64,000 bases of DNA from CAMDPA01 sp965223035 (GCA_965223035.1 OZ244980.1:2356001-2420000); one strand, 5' to 3'; numbered from the stretch's first letter, positions 8,334 through 17,050 are shown. Notes: a model not told the origin generated them from the letters alone. Numbers and translations are program-made.

Positions 8334-8736
8334 TTGACTTGTCTTCCCATTCCGATTTGCTGCGGTTTCCTTCGATCGGTCGGCCGCCGGCTAGCATCAT
8401 GTCGCGATACTCCTGCTGGGACTTGCCGGTCATCTTGGCGGCCACCTGCTCAAACGAGAGCCCGTCCGTGGCGCCCAACTTGGCGGTAAAATAGATGTTG
8501 CCGCCCAGCTCCAACATTCTGTTCCACTCGCGCTTCAGTATGGCATCGCGCTGCTCGTCCGTCATCGCAAACTGCTTCAGGTAGCCCGCCTCGTCGGCCT
8601 TGAACGCCTTGCGGTTATCCTCCTTCATCAGCGACATGCAGAACATGTTGATGTGGTAGCCCTGGCGAGAGCGCTCCGCATCGAACACGAACGTACCCGG
8701 GATGTCGTTGTATGCCTTTTTATGCTCGTCAGTCAT
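8326..8736 (-). CDS. ligA: Protocatechuate 4,5-dioxygenase alpha chain LigA
   Basis: LigA is the small subunit that caps the active site of LigB. The 136-aa product is of normal family length (about 139 aa), and its 'GYHINMFCMSLM', 'REWNRMLELGGNIYFTAKLG' and 'EYRDMMLAGGRP' segments are typical. The start at 8736 has GGAG seven bases upstream; ATG 8748 (adding MEQT) lacks such a site. The last codons overlap ligB. It is the first gene of the ligAB pair, so a promoter probably lies in the 304-base gap upstream. Confidence 0.93.
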   Translation of the reverse strand: MTDEHKKAYNDIPGTFVFDAERSRQGYHINMFCMSLMKEDNRKAFKADEAGYLKQFAMTDEQRDAILKREWNRMLELGGNIYFTAKLGATDGLSFEQVAAKMTGKSQQEYRDMMLAGGRPIEGNRSKSEWEDKSNG

Positions 8737-9040
8737 CGTTTGCTCCATTGCGACGACGGCAGAGGGAGACCGGACAAATGCCGCTCGCCGGTCATTTGCT
8801 CCGACGTCATCCGAAGTAGATCGACAGGCCGAGCCAGTCCCGGTCGTGTCTGCAGGTGCCGGCGGCCGATGGCGGGGCAAATCATCGAGCATCTGTTAAA
8901 GCAAGTTCTGCCGGCGAAGTACAGGGGCCGCCATCAAGCGGCGCTGCCGGCGCGTTGTGGTCGAGATGGCGCCGCTGCGCTGCGGATCTGGTCGGGGCGG
9001 GTCGCGGTGAGCCGCGATCCGCCATCATATTGGCAGTTGG
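8737..9040. other. Gap upstream of ligA, probable promoter region
   Basis: The gap separates the start of ligA from the end of ligI, both on the minus strand. It is G/C-rich with no recognised coding sequence. No LysR-type T-N11-A operator or terminator is obvious by eye. It is the likely site of the ligAB promoter. Confidence 0.4.
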
Positions 9041-9910
9041 TCACGTCCAATAAAGTGCCATCGGATTATCCACCAACAGGGCCTGCTGCTGAGCCGGTGT
9101 CGGCGCAATCTTGGGGATCACGTCGACCAGCACGCCGTCGTCCGGCGCCTCGGTCTTCATATTGGGATGTGGCCAGTCGGTGCCCCAGATCACGCGATCG
9201 GGGAACTTTTCGACCAGCGCGCGGCCAAACGGAATGACGTCATCATAGGGGGGACCGACACGTGTCATACGTTCCGGGCAGGTGACCTTGACATAGAAAT
9301 TGTCACAGTCCTCCATGAGCCGGTGGAGGCGTTGGTTCTCCGGATCGTCGACGCCCTTGGCCACGGTGGGCGTGCCCATATGGTCGACCACGACCTTGCA
9401 CGGCAAGGCGCGGAAAAAGTCCTGAAAGTCTGGCAGATCGGGCATCTCAAAATAGATCACGACATGCCAGCCGAGGTCTGCGACGCGCTTGGAGATCCGT
9501 TCCAGTTGCTCGCGCGGCGTGATATCAACCAGGCGCTTGAGGAAGTTGAAGCGGACACCGCGAACGCCGGCCCGATCCATCCACGCCAGCTCATCATCGC
9601 TGACGTCCTGGCCGACAAACGCAACCCCTTTGGCTTTGCCGTCGGAGGCATCCAGGGCGTCGACCAAGGCGCGATTGTCCTTGGAATGGCAGGAGGCCTG
9701 CACGATCACATTCTTGTCGAAGCCTAGAAAGTCGCGCAGCGCAAACAGCTTTTCTTTTGGCGCGTCGCATGGGGTGTACTTGCGCTCTGGCGCATAGGGA
9801 AAGCGCGCGGCCGGCCCGAACACATGGCAGTGGGCATCGACGGCGCCAGCCGGCGGTTTGAAGCTGGGCTTAGAGGGATTGGGATGAAATGGAATGTAGT
9901 TGGGGTCCAT
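9041..9910 (-). CDS. ligI: 2-pyrone-4,6-dicarboxylate hydrolase LigI
   Basis: LigI, an amidohydrolase-superfamily lactonase, opens 2-pyrone-4,6-dicarboxylate (the LigC product) to 4-oxalomesaconate. The 289-aa product shows the metal-binding 'DAHCHVFGPAARFPY', then 'FALRDFLGFDKNVIVQASCH', 'GVRGVRFNFLKRLV', 'VVDHMGTPTV' and the terminal 'VIWGTDWPHPNM' with the catalytic Asp. All are close to sphingomonad LigI. The start at 9910 matches the length of the family; the frame is open further upstream. Together with ligA, ligB and ligC it gives a route from protocatechuate to oxalomesaconate; the later steps (LigU, LigJ, LigK) are not in the window. Confidence 0.93.
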   Translation of the reverse strand: MDPNYIPFHPNPSKPSFKPPAGAVDAHCHVFGPAARFPYAPERKYTPCDAPKEKLFALRDFLGFDKNVIVQASCHSKDNRALVDALDASDGKAKGVAFVGQDVSDDELAWMDRAGVRGVRFNFLKRLVDITPREQLERISKRVADLGWHVVIYFEMPDLPDFQDFFRALPCKVVVDHMGTPTVAKGVDDPENQRLHRLMEDCDNFYVKVTCPERMTRVGPPYDDVIPFGRALVEKFPDRVIWGTDWPHPNMKTEAPDDGVLVDVIPKIAPTPAQQQALLVDNPMALYWT

Positions 9911-10129
9911 GGGTGTGTTGCCTGCTGTCGGAGCGCGCTCAGGCATCGGCTGGCGCCGGCTGCCTAGGATACGGTTCGTTGATGGTTTAGCGCCATTGCC
10001 GCGGCATGGCCAGCTCGGTGGATTTGGGCTGATCGTGCGGATGTTGGCCAGCCCAACCCGCCGAGGTAGTGGCCGGGACACCTGAGGCGGTCCGCGTCCG
10101 CACGATGATCAGGCCTGATCGGTCATGGG

Positions 10130-10675
10130 TTAATCGGTGATCGGTCGGTCTCCGACGCGCGGATGGGGTCGGCCACCATCGGCCACTGCCATGCATAGGA
10201 CGATCTCGTCAGGACGCGGCGCGTCGGCGATCAACACGGTCATGGTATCGAAGTGGTTGAACGACCACACGTTGTCCTTGTGGCCGAGCGGCAAATCGAC
10301 CGACTGGCCCGCGGCCGCAACCTTGGCATTGGAGGGGATGATGGCTTGGCCGCCGCCGACGGCCGCCCGCATCGGCTTGCCAAGCTTTGGGTGCAGCACC
10401 GCCGCTCCATGCTCCAAATCACCGTTGATACCGACGATGGCAGCCTTGCCATAGCTGACCGGCGCACCAGGCAGCGCGGCGACGGCATCGCCCATTAGGC
10501 GATGACCGATCTCGCTGCTGGCGTCGAACAAGGCGGCAAGGTCGGCGGCAAAACTGCCGGCGAAAGGATTTTTCACGACAGCAAGCGCCGCGACGCGCGT
10601 GATCGGCGCACAAGCCTTGCCAAGCCCGTCGGCGTAAATGGTCTCGGTGATCAGTGTGGTCTTACGCAGGTCCAT
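10130..10675 (-). CDS. Amino-acid-synthesis family protein (PF06684/DUF1185)
   Basis: This 181-aa soluble protein looks like the family usually annotated 'amino acid synthesis family protein'. Characteristic segments are 'VVKNPFAGSFAADLAALFD', 'ALPGAPVSYGKAAIVGINGD', 'LEHGAAVLHPKLGKPMRAAV' and 'LPLGHKDNVWSFNHFDTMTV'. Its biochemical role is not firmly established; members often sit in catabolic clusters. It lies 219 bases upstream of ligI on the same strand and may be the first gene of a lig transcription unit. No transmembrane segment or signal peptide is evident. Confidence 0.8.
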   Translation of the reverse strand: MDLRKTTLITETIYADGLGKACAPITRVAALAVVKNPFAGSFAADLAALFDASSEIGHRLMGDAVAALPGAPVSYGKAAIVGINGDLEHGAAVLHPKLGKPMRAAVGGGQAIIPSNAKVAAAGQSVDLPLGHKDNVWSFNHFDTMTVLIADAPRPDEIVLCMAVADGGRPHPRVGDRPITD

Positions 10676-10817
10676 GCCGCACCTCGCCTCGTCGCGTGAT
10701 CGGCTGTTCAGATCCAGCCGAGCGCAGCCTAACAGGTCGCGGCATCGCTTCCAACGCTGCGGCCTGGGGGCGGTCGTTGCCGCGCATGACCCCGCATAGA
10801 CTGACGCTTCGGATTGC

Positions 10818-11645
10818 TTAGGCCGGGGATTTCTGGATGACCTCCAGATGCGGGAACGGGATGGTGATGCCGGCGGCGTTGAATGCGTCCTTGATCTTTC
10901 GCGTGATGTCGAATTTGAGATCCCAATAATCGGCGGCCTGGCACCAAACGCGCAGCGTCACATCGACCGCGCTATCGCCCAGGTTGGTGACCTTGACGAA
11001 CGGCTCCGGCTCGGCCGATGCACGCGGATCGGCCGCGATCAGATTACGGACCGTCGAGATCGCCTTCTCGATGTCGGCGCCGTAGTCGATGCCGATGGTC
11101 AGATCCACCCGGCGCCGATCATGGGCTGAATAGTTGACGATTGCGCTGGTCCACACTTCCTTGTTGGGGATGATTATCTGCACGTTGTCGACGGTTGCCA
11201 GCTCGGTGATAAAGATGTCGATCTTCTGCACGGTGCCCGAATGACCGGCGACCTCCACGTAGTTGCCAAGATTGAACGGGCGGAACAACAGCAGCATGAC
11301 ACCGGCCGCGAAGTTCGCCAGCGTCCCCTGCAGCGCCAAACCAACCGCCAGAGTTGCTGCGCCCAAAATCGCGACGAGGCTGGTCGCGTTGACCCCCATC
11401 AGCTGCAGGATGGCGATCAGCGCAACCGCCATAATCAGCCAACGCAGCGCGCTGGTCGCGAAGTTGATGAGGGCTCGGTCGGCATTCTCCGACTTCAGCA
11501 GATAGGTCTTGAGCCGCGCGCTCGCCCAACGGGCGACGAACCGTCCGACGAACCAAATGACGAGGGCGTAGATCACGTAAAGGCCCAAACGGAGAGCGAG
11601 GTTGGTCCAATCCTGCAGTTGCTCAGCGCCAAACGACATCGGCAT
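10818..11645 (-). CDS. Small-conductance mechanosensitive ion channel, MscS family
   Basis: MscS channels open under membrane tension and release osmolytes after hypo-osmotic shock. The 275-aa product has the minimal MscS length. It has three transmembrane helices: residues about 12-35, 60-83 and the pore-lining 'ILGAATLAVGLALQGTLANF'. The cytoplasmic beta domain begins with 'FRPFNLGNYVEVAGHSGTVQ', and the C-terminus ends in the classic 'GITIPFPHLEV'. The glycine/alanine-packed pore helix supports a functional channel. It is divergent from the SDR gene. Confidence 0.93.
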   Translation of the reverse strand: MPMSFGAEQLQDWTNLALRLGLYVIYALVIWFVGRFVARWASARLKTYLLKSENADRALINFATSALRWLIMAVALIAILQLMGVNATSLVAILGAATLAVGLALQGTLANFAAGVMLLLFRPFNLGNYVEVAGHSGTVQKIDIFITELATVDNVQIIIPNKEVWTSAIVNYSAHDRRRVDLTIGIDYGADIEKAISTVRNLIAADPRASAEPEPFVKVTNLGDSAVDVTLRVWCQAADYWDLKFDITRKIKDAFNAAGITIPFPHLEVIQKSPA

Positions 11646-12025
11646 CTCCTGTCGGTCTTGGGGTAGATGGCATGCGTAGGTCCAGATGACATACTTTACG
11701 TGCAGCTCGCAATTGAGACCCGGTTTCTAACCACAGCTAAAACTGAATGTATTTCGTGTCTTACGCGGTCGCGCGTCGTTGATGGGTCCAGTGATGAGTG
11801 AGCGATGAGTGGGCCGGACCGCACACCGGCTGCAACCGTCGCGCAGCGGCGGCCGGCCGATCCAGGGCTTGGCTCAGAAGGGATGCTATCGCCATCAGAT
11901 TGGGCCATGATCAGTGCGGAAGCTGTCACGACGATCCGTGCCGACACCCCGGTGCGGATGCCTGAGGCCGCGGCGATGCAACTGATGCAACTGATGCAAC
12001 TGAAGACACCAGCGAGGAGACCCCC
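11646..12025. other. Divergent intergenic region between mscS and the SDR gene
   Basis: This 380-base region between two outward-facing genes should hold both promoters. The only structure I see is a tandem run of the 9-mer GATGCAACT (three copies, about 11976-12003) just before the SDR ribosome-binding region (GAGGAGACCCCC). A long reverse-strand ORF running through here and the SDR gene is judged a shadow. Confidence 0.5.
11976..12003. repeat. Tandem 9-bp repeat (GATGCAACT x3)
   Basis: Three perfect copies of GATGCAACT lie end to end, 23 bases before the SDR start codon. Length variation here could change the leader of that gene. Confidence 0.85.
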
Positions 12026-12793
12026 ATGAGGTTGCAGGATAAGGTGGCGATCATTACCGGTGCGGGCCGCAATATCGGTGAGGACACGGCCAAGCTGTTC
12101 GCCCAAGAAGGCGCCAAGATCGCCGTCGTCGACCTCGACGCGGGCCGGGCGGAAACCGTTGCCGCAGCGATCACGGCGACCGGGGGTGTCGCCGCCCCGT
12201 TCATCGCCGACGTCGCCGATGCGGCGCAAACCGAGCGGCTGGTGGCTGAGGTCTGTGCCAAGCTCGGCCGGGTCGACATCCTCGTCAATAACGTGGCGAT
12301 TTCCGACAACAAAAGGATCTTCGAGGTCTCGTTGGAGGAATGGAACCGGGTGATGGCCGTCACGTTGACATCGCCATTTCTGATGGGCCGCGCGGTCGCC
12401 AAACAGATGATCGCGCAGGACTCCGGCGGCGTTATCATCAACGTCGGGTCGACCTCCGGCTTCTATGGACGGTCGAATGCGATCGCCTATACCACCGCAA
12501 AGGGCGGCGTCACCAACCTCACACGATCGATGGCCATCCAGCTGGCCCCGCACAATATCCGCTGCGTGTTGGCGGTTCCCAACAAGATCGGCTCGCCGGT
12601 CGGCCAGGACGCGTTTGACCCCACACGTCCAGTTGTTAACTTGCGCCAACACCGGGCTGGAACGCCGATGGATATGGCCAAAGTGCTGTTGTTCTTGGCC
12701 TCCGACGACGCCGATTTCATCACCGGTTCGGCCGTGTTCGTCGATGGCGGTTGCTCGGCGTTGATGCCTGGCGACGCCGGAGCTGGCGCTTGA
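12026..12793 (+). CDS. Short-chain dehydrogenase/reductase (classical SDR)
   Basis: This 255-aa NAD(P)-dependent oxidoreductase has the cofactor motif 'VAIITGAGRNIGEDTAKLFA' (TGxxxGxG variant, residues about 9-18) and an Asp after beta-2 ('VVDLDAGRA') suggesting NAD preference. 'DILVNNVAISD' stands in the NNAG position, and the active-site Ser and 'YTTAKGG' Tyr-x3-Lys follow. The C-terminal 'ITGSAVFVDGGCSAL' is typical. Substrate is unknown. The start has a strong GAGGAG upstream. The next gene, an alpha/beta hydrolase, is 275 bases downstream, beyond several tandem duplications. Confidence 0.92.
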   Translation: MRLQDKVAIITGAGRNIGEDTAKLFAQEGAKIAVVDLDAGRAETVAAAITATGGVAAPFIADVADAAQTERLVAEVCAKLGRVDILVNNVAISDNKRIFEVSLEEWNRVMAVTLTSPFLMGRAVAKQMIAQDSGGVIINVGSTSGFYGRSNAIAYTTAKGGVTNLTRSMAIQLAPHNIRCVLAVPNKIGSPVGQDAFDPTRPVVNLRQHRAGTPMDMAKVLLFLASDDADFITGSAVFVDGGCSALMPGDAGAGA

Positions 12794-12818
12794 GTGCACC
12801 GCGTCTCCAGCCAGGTCC

Positions 12819-12850
12819 CAGATGCCGGTACCAGATGCCGGTACCAGATG
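12819..12850. repeat. Tandem 13-bp repeat (CAGATGCCGGTAC x2 plus partial)
   Basis: Two perfect tandem copies of CAGATGCCGGTAC (12819-12831, 12832-12844) are followed by a partial third (CAGATG). They lie shortly after the SDR stop codon in non-coding sequence. Confidence 0.9.
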
Positions 12851-12894
12851 ATGTCCGCGTCAGGCGGATCAGCGTTTGGAGGCCCGCGCCGCAA

Positions 12895-12959
12895 GCCGGC
12901 CGCCCAATGGCACGATGATGTGAGTGGCCGGATTGGCGAGAGGGATCATTCCGGCTCAT
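12895..12959. repeat. GC-rich palindromic repeat, family 2, degenerate copy
   Basis: GCCGGCCGCCCAATGGCACG followed by ATGATGTGAGTGGCCGG resembles the loop and flanking arms of family 2 copies near 46061 and 43911. The arms GGCCGCC / GTGGCC can pair. The copy is diverged. Confidence 0.5.
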
Positions 12960-12960
12960 A

Positions 12961-13002
12961 CTGAAGCGCGCAGAAGAAGGGCTGAAGCGCGCAGAAGAAG
13001 GG
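12961..13002. repeat. Tandem 21-bp duplication upstream of the alpha/beta hydrolase
   Basis: CTGAAGCGCGCAGAAGAAGG plus G occurs twice, perfectly, at 12961-12981 and 12982-13002. It ends 66 bases before the hydrolase start. Confidence 0.95.
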
Positions 13003-13068
13003 ATCCCGACCGGCGGGGAGGAGCGGTTTTGGGTCCGCGTATGATCCACTGCACATGAAGGGTGCGTG

Positions 13069-13857
13069 ATGCGTTTTCGTCTCTCAAACGGTCTGGCCGT
13101 CGGCTACAAGACGTGTGGCGCCGGCCCGACCATCGTGCTGATCCCGGCGATCGGCTGCCCCAAGGAATTTTGGGATCCGGTGATGGCGCAGCTCAAGACC
13201 AGCTACCGCGTCATCGCCATGGAGGTGCGCGGCCATGGTGAGAGCGACGTGCCGGCCGCGCCGTTCACCATCGATGATCTGGCCGATGACGTGATCGAGC
13301 TGTTACGGGCGGTTGGCGGCGGTCGGGCGATCGTCGGCGGCTGCTCGATGGGCGGTCAGATCGCCCAAGGCGTCGGCGTCAAGGCGCCGGACCTGCTCTA
13401 TGGGATCTTTATTTCCAACACCGGGCACTTGCGCGACGACACGATCCGCGAGGTGATGGAAGGCCGCGCGATCGCCGCCGAAAAGGGCATGCCGATGGAG
13501 CTTTGGACAACGCTCAATCGTTGGTTCAATGAGGCCTACCAGAAGGCGCACCCGGAGCATGTGATGCTGGCACATGGCTGGCTGTCGAACGCCGATCCAA
13601 TCGTGCACGCATGGTCGTGGCGGGCCATCAAAGGTCTCGATTACGCCGAGCGGTTGCGGTCGCTCACGGTGCCGGCGTTGGCGATCGCCGGCGAGAACGA
13701 CCAATCGAGCGGGCCGGCGGAGGTGGAGGAGATGGCGCGTTGGCTTCCGCACTGTGATTATCGGCTCTGTGCGGGCGCCGGCCATCTGTCGCCGGTCGAG
13801 CAGCCACAGACCTATGCCGGTTTCATCAAGGAGTTCGCTGACCGCGTGGTGGATTAG
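13069..13857 (+). CDS. Alpha/beta-fold hydrolase (3-oxoadipate enol-lactonase-like)
   Basis: This 262-aa alpha/beta hydrolase has an oxyanion-hole region 'VLIPAIGCPKEFWDPVM', the nucleophile elbow 'GGCSMGGQIAQG' (Ser near residue 97), the acid in 'AIAGENDQSSG' and the His in 'GAGHLSPVEQP'. The size and layout resemble PcaD-type enol-lactonases and related esterases, but the true substrate cannot be read from sequence. A GTG one codon earlier (13066) is an alternative start. It ends 150 bases from the convergent CoA-transferase gene. Confidence 0.85.
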   Translation: MRFRLSNGLAVGYKTCGAGPTIVLIPAIGCPKEFWDPVMAQLKTSYRVIAMEVRGHGESDVPAAPFTIDDLADDVIELLRAVGGGRAIVGGCSMGGQIAQGVGVKAPDLLYGIFISNTGHLRDDTIREVMEGRAIAAEKGMPMELWTTLNRWFNEAYQKAHPEHVMLAHGWLSNADPIVHAWSWRAIKGLDYAERLRSLTVPALAIAGENDQSSGPAEVEEMARWLPHCDYRLCAGAGHLSPVEQPQTYAGFIKEFADRVVD

Positions 13858-14007
13858 AGTTTGTCCACCTTAGGCGGAATTGTCTTGCCCGCCCGTTGCT
13901 CAGCCGGCCAACCTCACACCGTGCGAAGCGGTGGCCTGGCGGGGAACTGGTGCCGGCCCGGCGGCGATGCGGCCCAGGGCTTTACCTACCCACGATGGCG
14001 TTGAGGG

Positions 14008-15258
14008 CTACGCCTGGTCCCCACCAACGCCCGCCTGGGCGACGATGCCGCGGTCCAGCAAACGTTCAATTTCGACCTCGGTCAGGCCGAGTTCATCGAC
14101 CAGCACCGCGCGCGTATCCTGACCGAGCCGCGGCGGAAAGCGGTGGGAAGCCGCCGGTGCGTCCGACATTTTCAGCGGATTGCCGGCAACCTGGACGTTC
14201 AGATCGTCTGGCCCGGGAATATCGAGCACCATCGCGCGCTCCACCACCTGCGGATCGCGCAGCGCGCGATCGAGCGTGTTGACGACACCGACCGGCACGG
14301 CGGCAGCGCGCAGCTCAGCCATCCATACATCGGCGTTTTTGGTCTTGAACGCCGCCGCCATCGCCGCCCAGATCTCGACGCGGCGGGCATAGCGGCCCTC
14401 GCCGGACTTCAAGCCCGGGTCGTCGCGCAAATCCTCCCGGCCGACAACCTCGCACAGGGCGGCCCACATGCGATCGGTGTTGGCGCAGACGACGACGTCG
14501 AGTCCGTCCTTGGCCGTGAACGAGCGGTAGGTTGGGATCGATGCATGGCCGCGGCCTTGCGGGCCGGGCACGGTGCCGGAGGCTAGATGGTAGGCGGCCT
14601 GATAACACAACATCGCGACCTGGCAGTCCAACATGCTGACATCGATGTGCTGGCCGCGGCCGGTCTTGTGGCGCGCTTCCAAGGCCGCCAAGATGCCGAT
14701 GATCGAATAAGCCCCTGCGGCCAAATCGCCGATGGGAATGCCGGCACGCACCGGTCGTCCGTCTGGTTCTCCGGTCAGGCTCATGCCGCCGGACAGGGCC
14801 TGCACCACCATGTCGTAGGCTGGATAATCGCGGTACGGCCCATTTTGGCCGAAGCCCGAGATCGAAGCGTAGATCAGTCGCGGGTTAAGCTCGGACATGC
14901 GCGGGTAGTCGAGCCCTGATTTGTCCAGCGCGCCGGGGCGGAAGTTTTCGATGAAGACGTCGCACTTCTGTGCCAGCCGGCGGACCAGATCTTGACCCTC
15001 CGTCGTCTTCAGATCGACCGCCACGGATTTCTTGTTGCGGTTGATGGCATGAAAGTAGGCGCTGTCCGGACCGATGAAGTGCGGCGGAAGCTGGCGCGTC
15101 TGCTCCCCGTTCAGCGGCTCGATCTTGAACACCTCCGCGCCCAGATCGCCTAGGATCTGGGTGGCGTAAGGACCGGATAAGAAAATGGTGAGATCGAGCA
15201 CCTTGATGTGGCTGAGGTCGCCGAAGGTGGCGGGAGTGGCGGGCTCGCTTGCGCCCAT
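14008..15258 (-). CDS. CaiB/BaiF family (class III) CoA-transferase
   Basis: Class III CoA-transferases move CoA between carboxylic acids through an aspartyl-CoA thioester. The 416-aa product shows 'KVLDLTIFLSGPYATQILGD', 'GAEVFKIEPLNGEQTRQLPP', 'INRNKKSVAVDLKT' and 'DVFIENFRPGALDKSGLDY'. 'PAYDMVVQALSGGMSLTGE' contains the expected catalytic Asp. The start at 15258 aligns with the family N-terminus; the longer frame is unlikely. The gene follows the small and medium subunits of a molybdenum hydroxylase on the same strand (41-base gap). A combined role in activating and hydroxylating a CoA ester is possible but is only inference. Confidence 0.92.
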   Translation of the reverse strand: MGASEPATPATFGDLSHIKVLDLTIFLSGPYATQILGDLGAEVFKIEPLNGEQTRQLPPHFIGPDSAYFHAINRNKKSVAVDLKTTEGQDLVRRLAQKCDVFIENFRPGALDKSGLDYPRMSELNPRLIYASISGFGQNGPYRDYPAYDMVVQALSGGMSLTGEPDGRPVRAGIPIGDLAAGAYSIIGILAALEARHKTGRGQHIDVSMLDCQVAMLCYQAAYHLASGTVPGPQGRGHASIPTYRSFTAKDGLDVVVCANTDRMWAALCEVVGREDLRDDPGLKSGEGRYARRVEIWAAMAAAFKTKNADVWMAELRAAAVPVGVVNTLDRALRDPQVVERAMVLDIPGPDDLNVQVAGNPLKMSDAPAASHRFPPRLGQDTRAVLVDELGLTEVEIERLLDRGIVAQAGVGGDQA

Positions 15259-15298
15259 AGCATTGCTCACCTCAGTTGTGCGCGGCAAACCGCAGCGA

Positions 15299-15784
15299 TC
15301 ACGCTCCGTTCCTGTAGCGCTGCGCGGCATCGAGCGCGGCATCGACAATGCCTTGGTAGCCGGTGCAGCGACACAGGTGGCCGGACAGCGCCACGCGCAC
15401 CTGCCGCTCGTCCGTGTCGGGAATATCCCGCAGATGCTCGGTCAGCGTCATGAGCACGCCCGGCGTGCAAAATCCGCATTGCAGGCCGTGGTTGTCGCGC
15501 ATCGCCTCCTGCAAAGGGTTGAGGCTGCCGTCCGGCAGCGCCAAGCCCTCGATGGTCTCGATATCCTGGCCGTCCGATTGCACCGCGAGCATCAGGCAGG
15601 AGCGCGCCGTTTGGCCGTTGAGCAAAATCGTGCAGGCGCCGCACACACCATGCTCGCAGCCCACATGGGTGCCCGTCAGCCGTAGCTCATGGCGGATGAA
15701 GTCCGCCAACGTCATGCGCGTCTCGACCTCGCGCTGATACGACGTGCCGTTAACGCGCAGTGAAATGTTGCGTCGATCCGCCAT
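15299..15784 (-). CDS. [2Fe-2S] small subunit of a xanthine-dehydrogenase-family enzyme (CoxS/CutS type)
   Basis: This 161-aa iron-sulfur subunit has a plant-type ferredoxin domain ('CEHGVCGACTILLNG', last Cys in 'ARSCLM') and the four-helix [2Fe-2S] domain ('LQCGFCTPGVLMTL' and 'LSGHLCRCTGYQGI'). All eight cysteines are visible. It relays electrons between the molybdopterin and FAD subunits. It is one base downstream of the medium-subunit gene. The matching large subunit is not adjacent; the only candidate in the window is at 61626-63959. Confidence 0.95.
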   Translation of the reverse strand: MADRRNISLRVNGTSYQREVETRMTLADFIRHELRLTGTHVGCEHGVCGACTILLNGQTARSCLMLAVQSDGQDIETIEGLALPDGSLNPLQEAMRDNHGLQCGFCTPGVLMTLTEHLRDIPDTDERQVRVALSGHLCRCTGYQGIVDAALDAAQRYRNGA

Positions 15785-15785
15785 C

Positions 15786-16655
15786 TCAGTTCCGTCCCTC
15801 CTGTGCACGGGCGAAGGCTCGCTTTAAGGCGCGCTTGACCATCACTTGGCCCAGATGCTTGCGGTAGTCCGAGGTCACATAAGCGTCCTCCATGGCGTCG
15901 ATCTTGCCCGCTTCGGCTGCGACGGCCTCGGCAAGCTGATCGGACGGTGGTTGACCAGTAAGCTGTGTCTCTGCGGCGGACAAGCGAACCGGATTGGGAC
16001 GCACGCCCGAGAGCACGATGGCGGCTCTAAAGATCGCCGACCCGTTCATCTCCACCAGCGCGCCGGCGGCCGCGATCGCGAAATCGCCGTGACGCCTGGC
16101 AAACTCCTCATAGGCATGCCCGTGCCCCTTGGGCCAAAGCGGCAACGCGATCTCGGTCAGCAGCTCGGTCTCCTCCAAGGCCGTCGTCATGAAGCCTTGG
16201 CCAAAGTCAGCCATGGCAATCGCGCGCTCGCCCTGCTTGCTGCGTGCCGTCAAGGTGCCGTCCAGCAACGCTGCAACGGCGGCCAGCTCAGCGGACGGAT
16301 CCATGTGGCACAGCGAGCCGCCGATGGTGCCGCGGTTGCGCGTTTGACGATGGCCGACCCATTGCAGCGCCTCGGACAGGATCGGGCAGGCGGCCTTGAT
16401 CTCGTCTGAGAATTCGACGTCCCGCTGCCGGGTCATGGCGCCAATGTGCAGGACCGACGGGTCGCTGCGAATGTAGGCCAGCTCATCGATCTTGTTGAGG
16501 TCGACGACGTGATCCGGCATCACGTAGCGGAAGTTCATCATCGGCATGAGCGATTGCCCGCCGGCTAGCGGGCGAACGTTGTCCAGGCTCGCTAGCATGT
16601 CGGCCGCCTCGGCGACGGTCCTAGGGTCATGATATGTGAATGGCGCCGGTTTCAT
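15786..16655 (-). CDS. FAD-binding medium subunit of a xanthine-dehydrogenase-family enzyme (CoxM/CutM type)
   Basis: This 289-aa flavoprotein subunit carries the FAD motifs 'RPLAGGQSLMPMMNFR' and 'RNRGTIGGSLCHMDPSAELA', followed by the CO-dehydrogenase-type C-terminal domain ('YEEFARRHGDFAIAAAGALV'). It passes electrons from the [2Fe-2S] subunit to an acceptor. The start at 16655 matches the family N-terminus ('MKPAPFTYHDPRTVAEA'). It is first of three same-strand genes (medium, small, CoA-transferase), with the promoter probably in the 395-base gap upstream. Confidence 0.95.
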   Translation of the reverse strand: MKPAPFTYHDPRTVAEAADMLASLDNVRPLAGGQSLMPMMNFRYVMPDHVVDLNKIDELAYIRSDPSVLHIGAMTRQRDVEFSDEIKAACPILSEALQWVGHRQTRNRGTIGGSLCHMDPSAELAAVAALLDGTLTARSKQGERAIAMADFGQGFMTTALEETELLTEIALPLWPKGHGHAYEEFARRHGDFAIAAAGALVEMNGSAIFRAAIVLSGVRPNPVRLSAAETQLTGQPPSDQLAEAVAAEAGKIDAMEDAYVTSDYRKHLGQVMVKRALKRAFARAQEGRN

Positions 16656-17050
16656 ACCCTGCTGACCCCTGAAATGGTTGGACAACGGCAGATCGACCAC
16701 GCTCGCAAGCGAACGTGTGACGGGACGAAGCTGCCAAAGTCGTGCGCCGGTCCACCGCCTGTTCACCGAGCCGTGGCCCGGCGATGCGCGAGCTTAGACG
16801 CAACCTGTCGGGGTTTCAACTCGGGGCGCGGCCGCTGCAAGGGCCGAGACCCGCCGGCGTTAGATGCTTGCGCCTTAAGCCAGAGCCTTGAGGACAGTCC
16901 TGATCGCACGGCGCAAGAGCTCAGGGCAAAAGGATGATCGACGCGGGAGCACCTGGAGCGGTCAGCTGCTCAATCGGCATTGGTCGCTCCACCAACGATC
17001 GGGCCTGGTCGGACTCGGGGGCAGCCCACTCAGGTGCACGGCGGGTGCAG
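16656..17050. other. Gap between the molybdenum-hydroxylase genes and the GNAT-like gene
   Basis: This is 395 bases with no recognised gene, RNA or family 1/2 repeat. It is upstream of the medium-subunit gene and downstream of the GNAT-like gene, so it probably contains the promoter of the former. Confidence 0.5.

Noticed and set aside
11696..12799. Reverse-strand ORF of 367 codons over the SDR gene and its leader
   Set aside because: It is antisense to a clear SDR, has no recognisable domain, and its composition is that of the complement of codon third positions.
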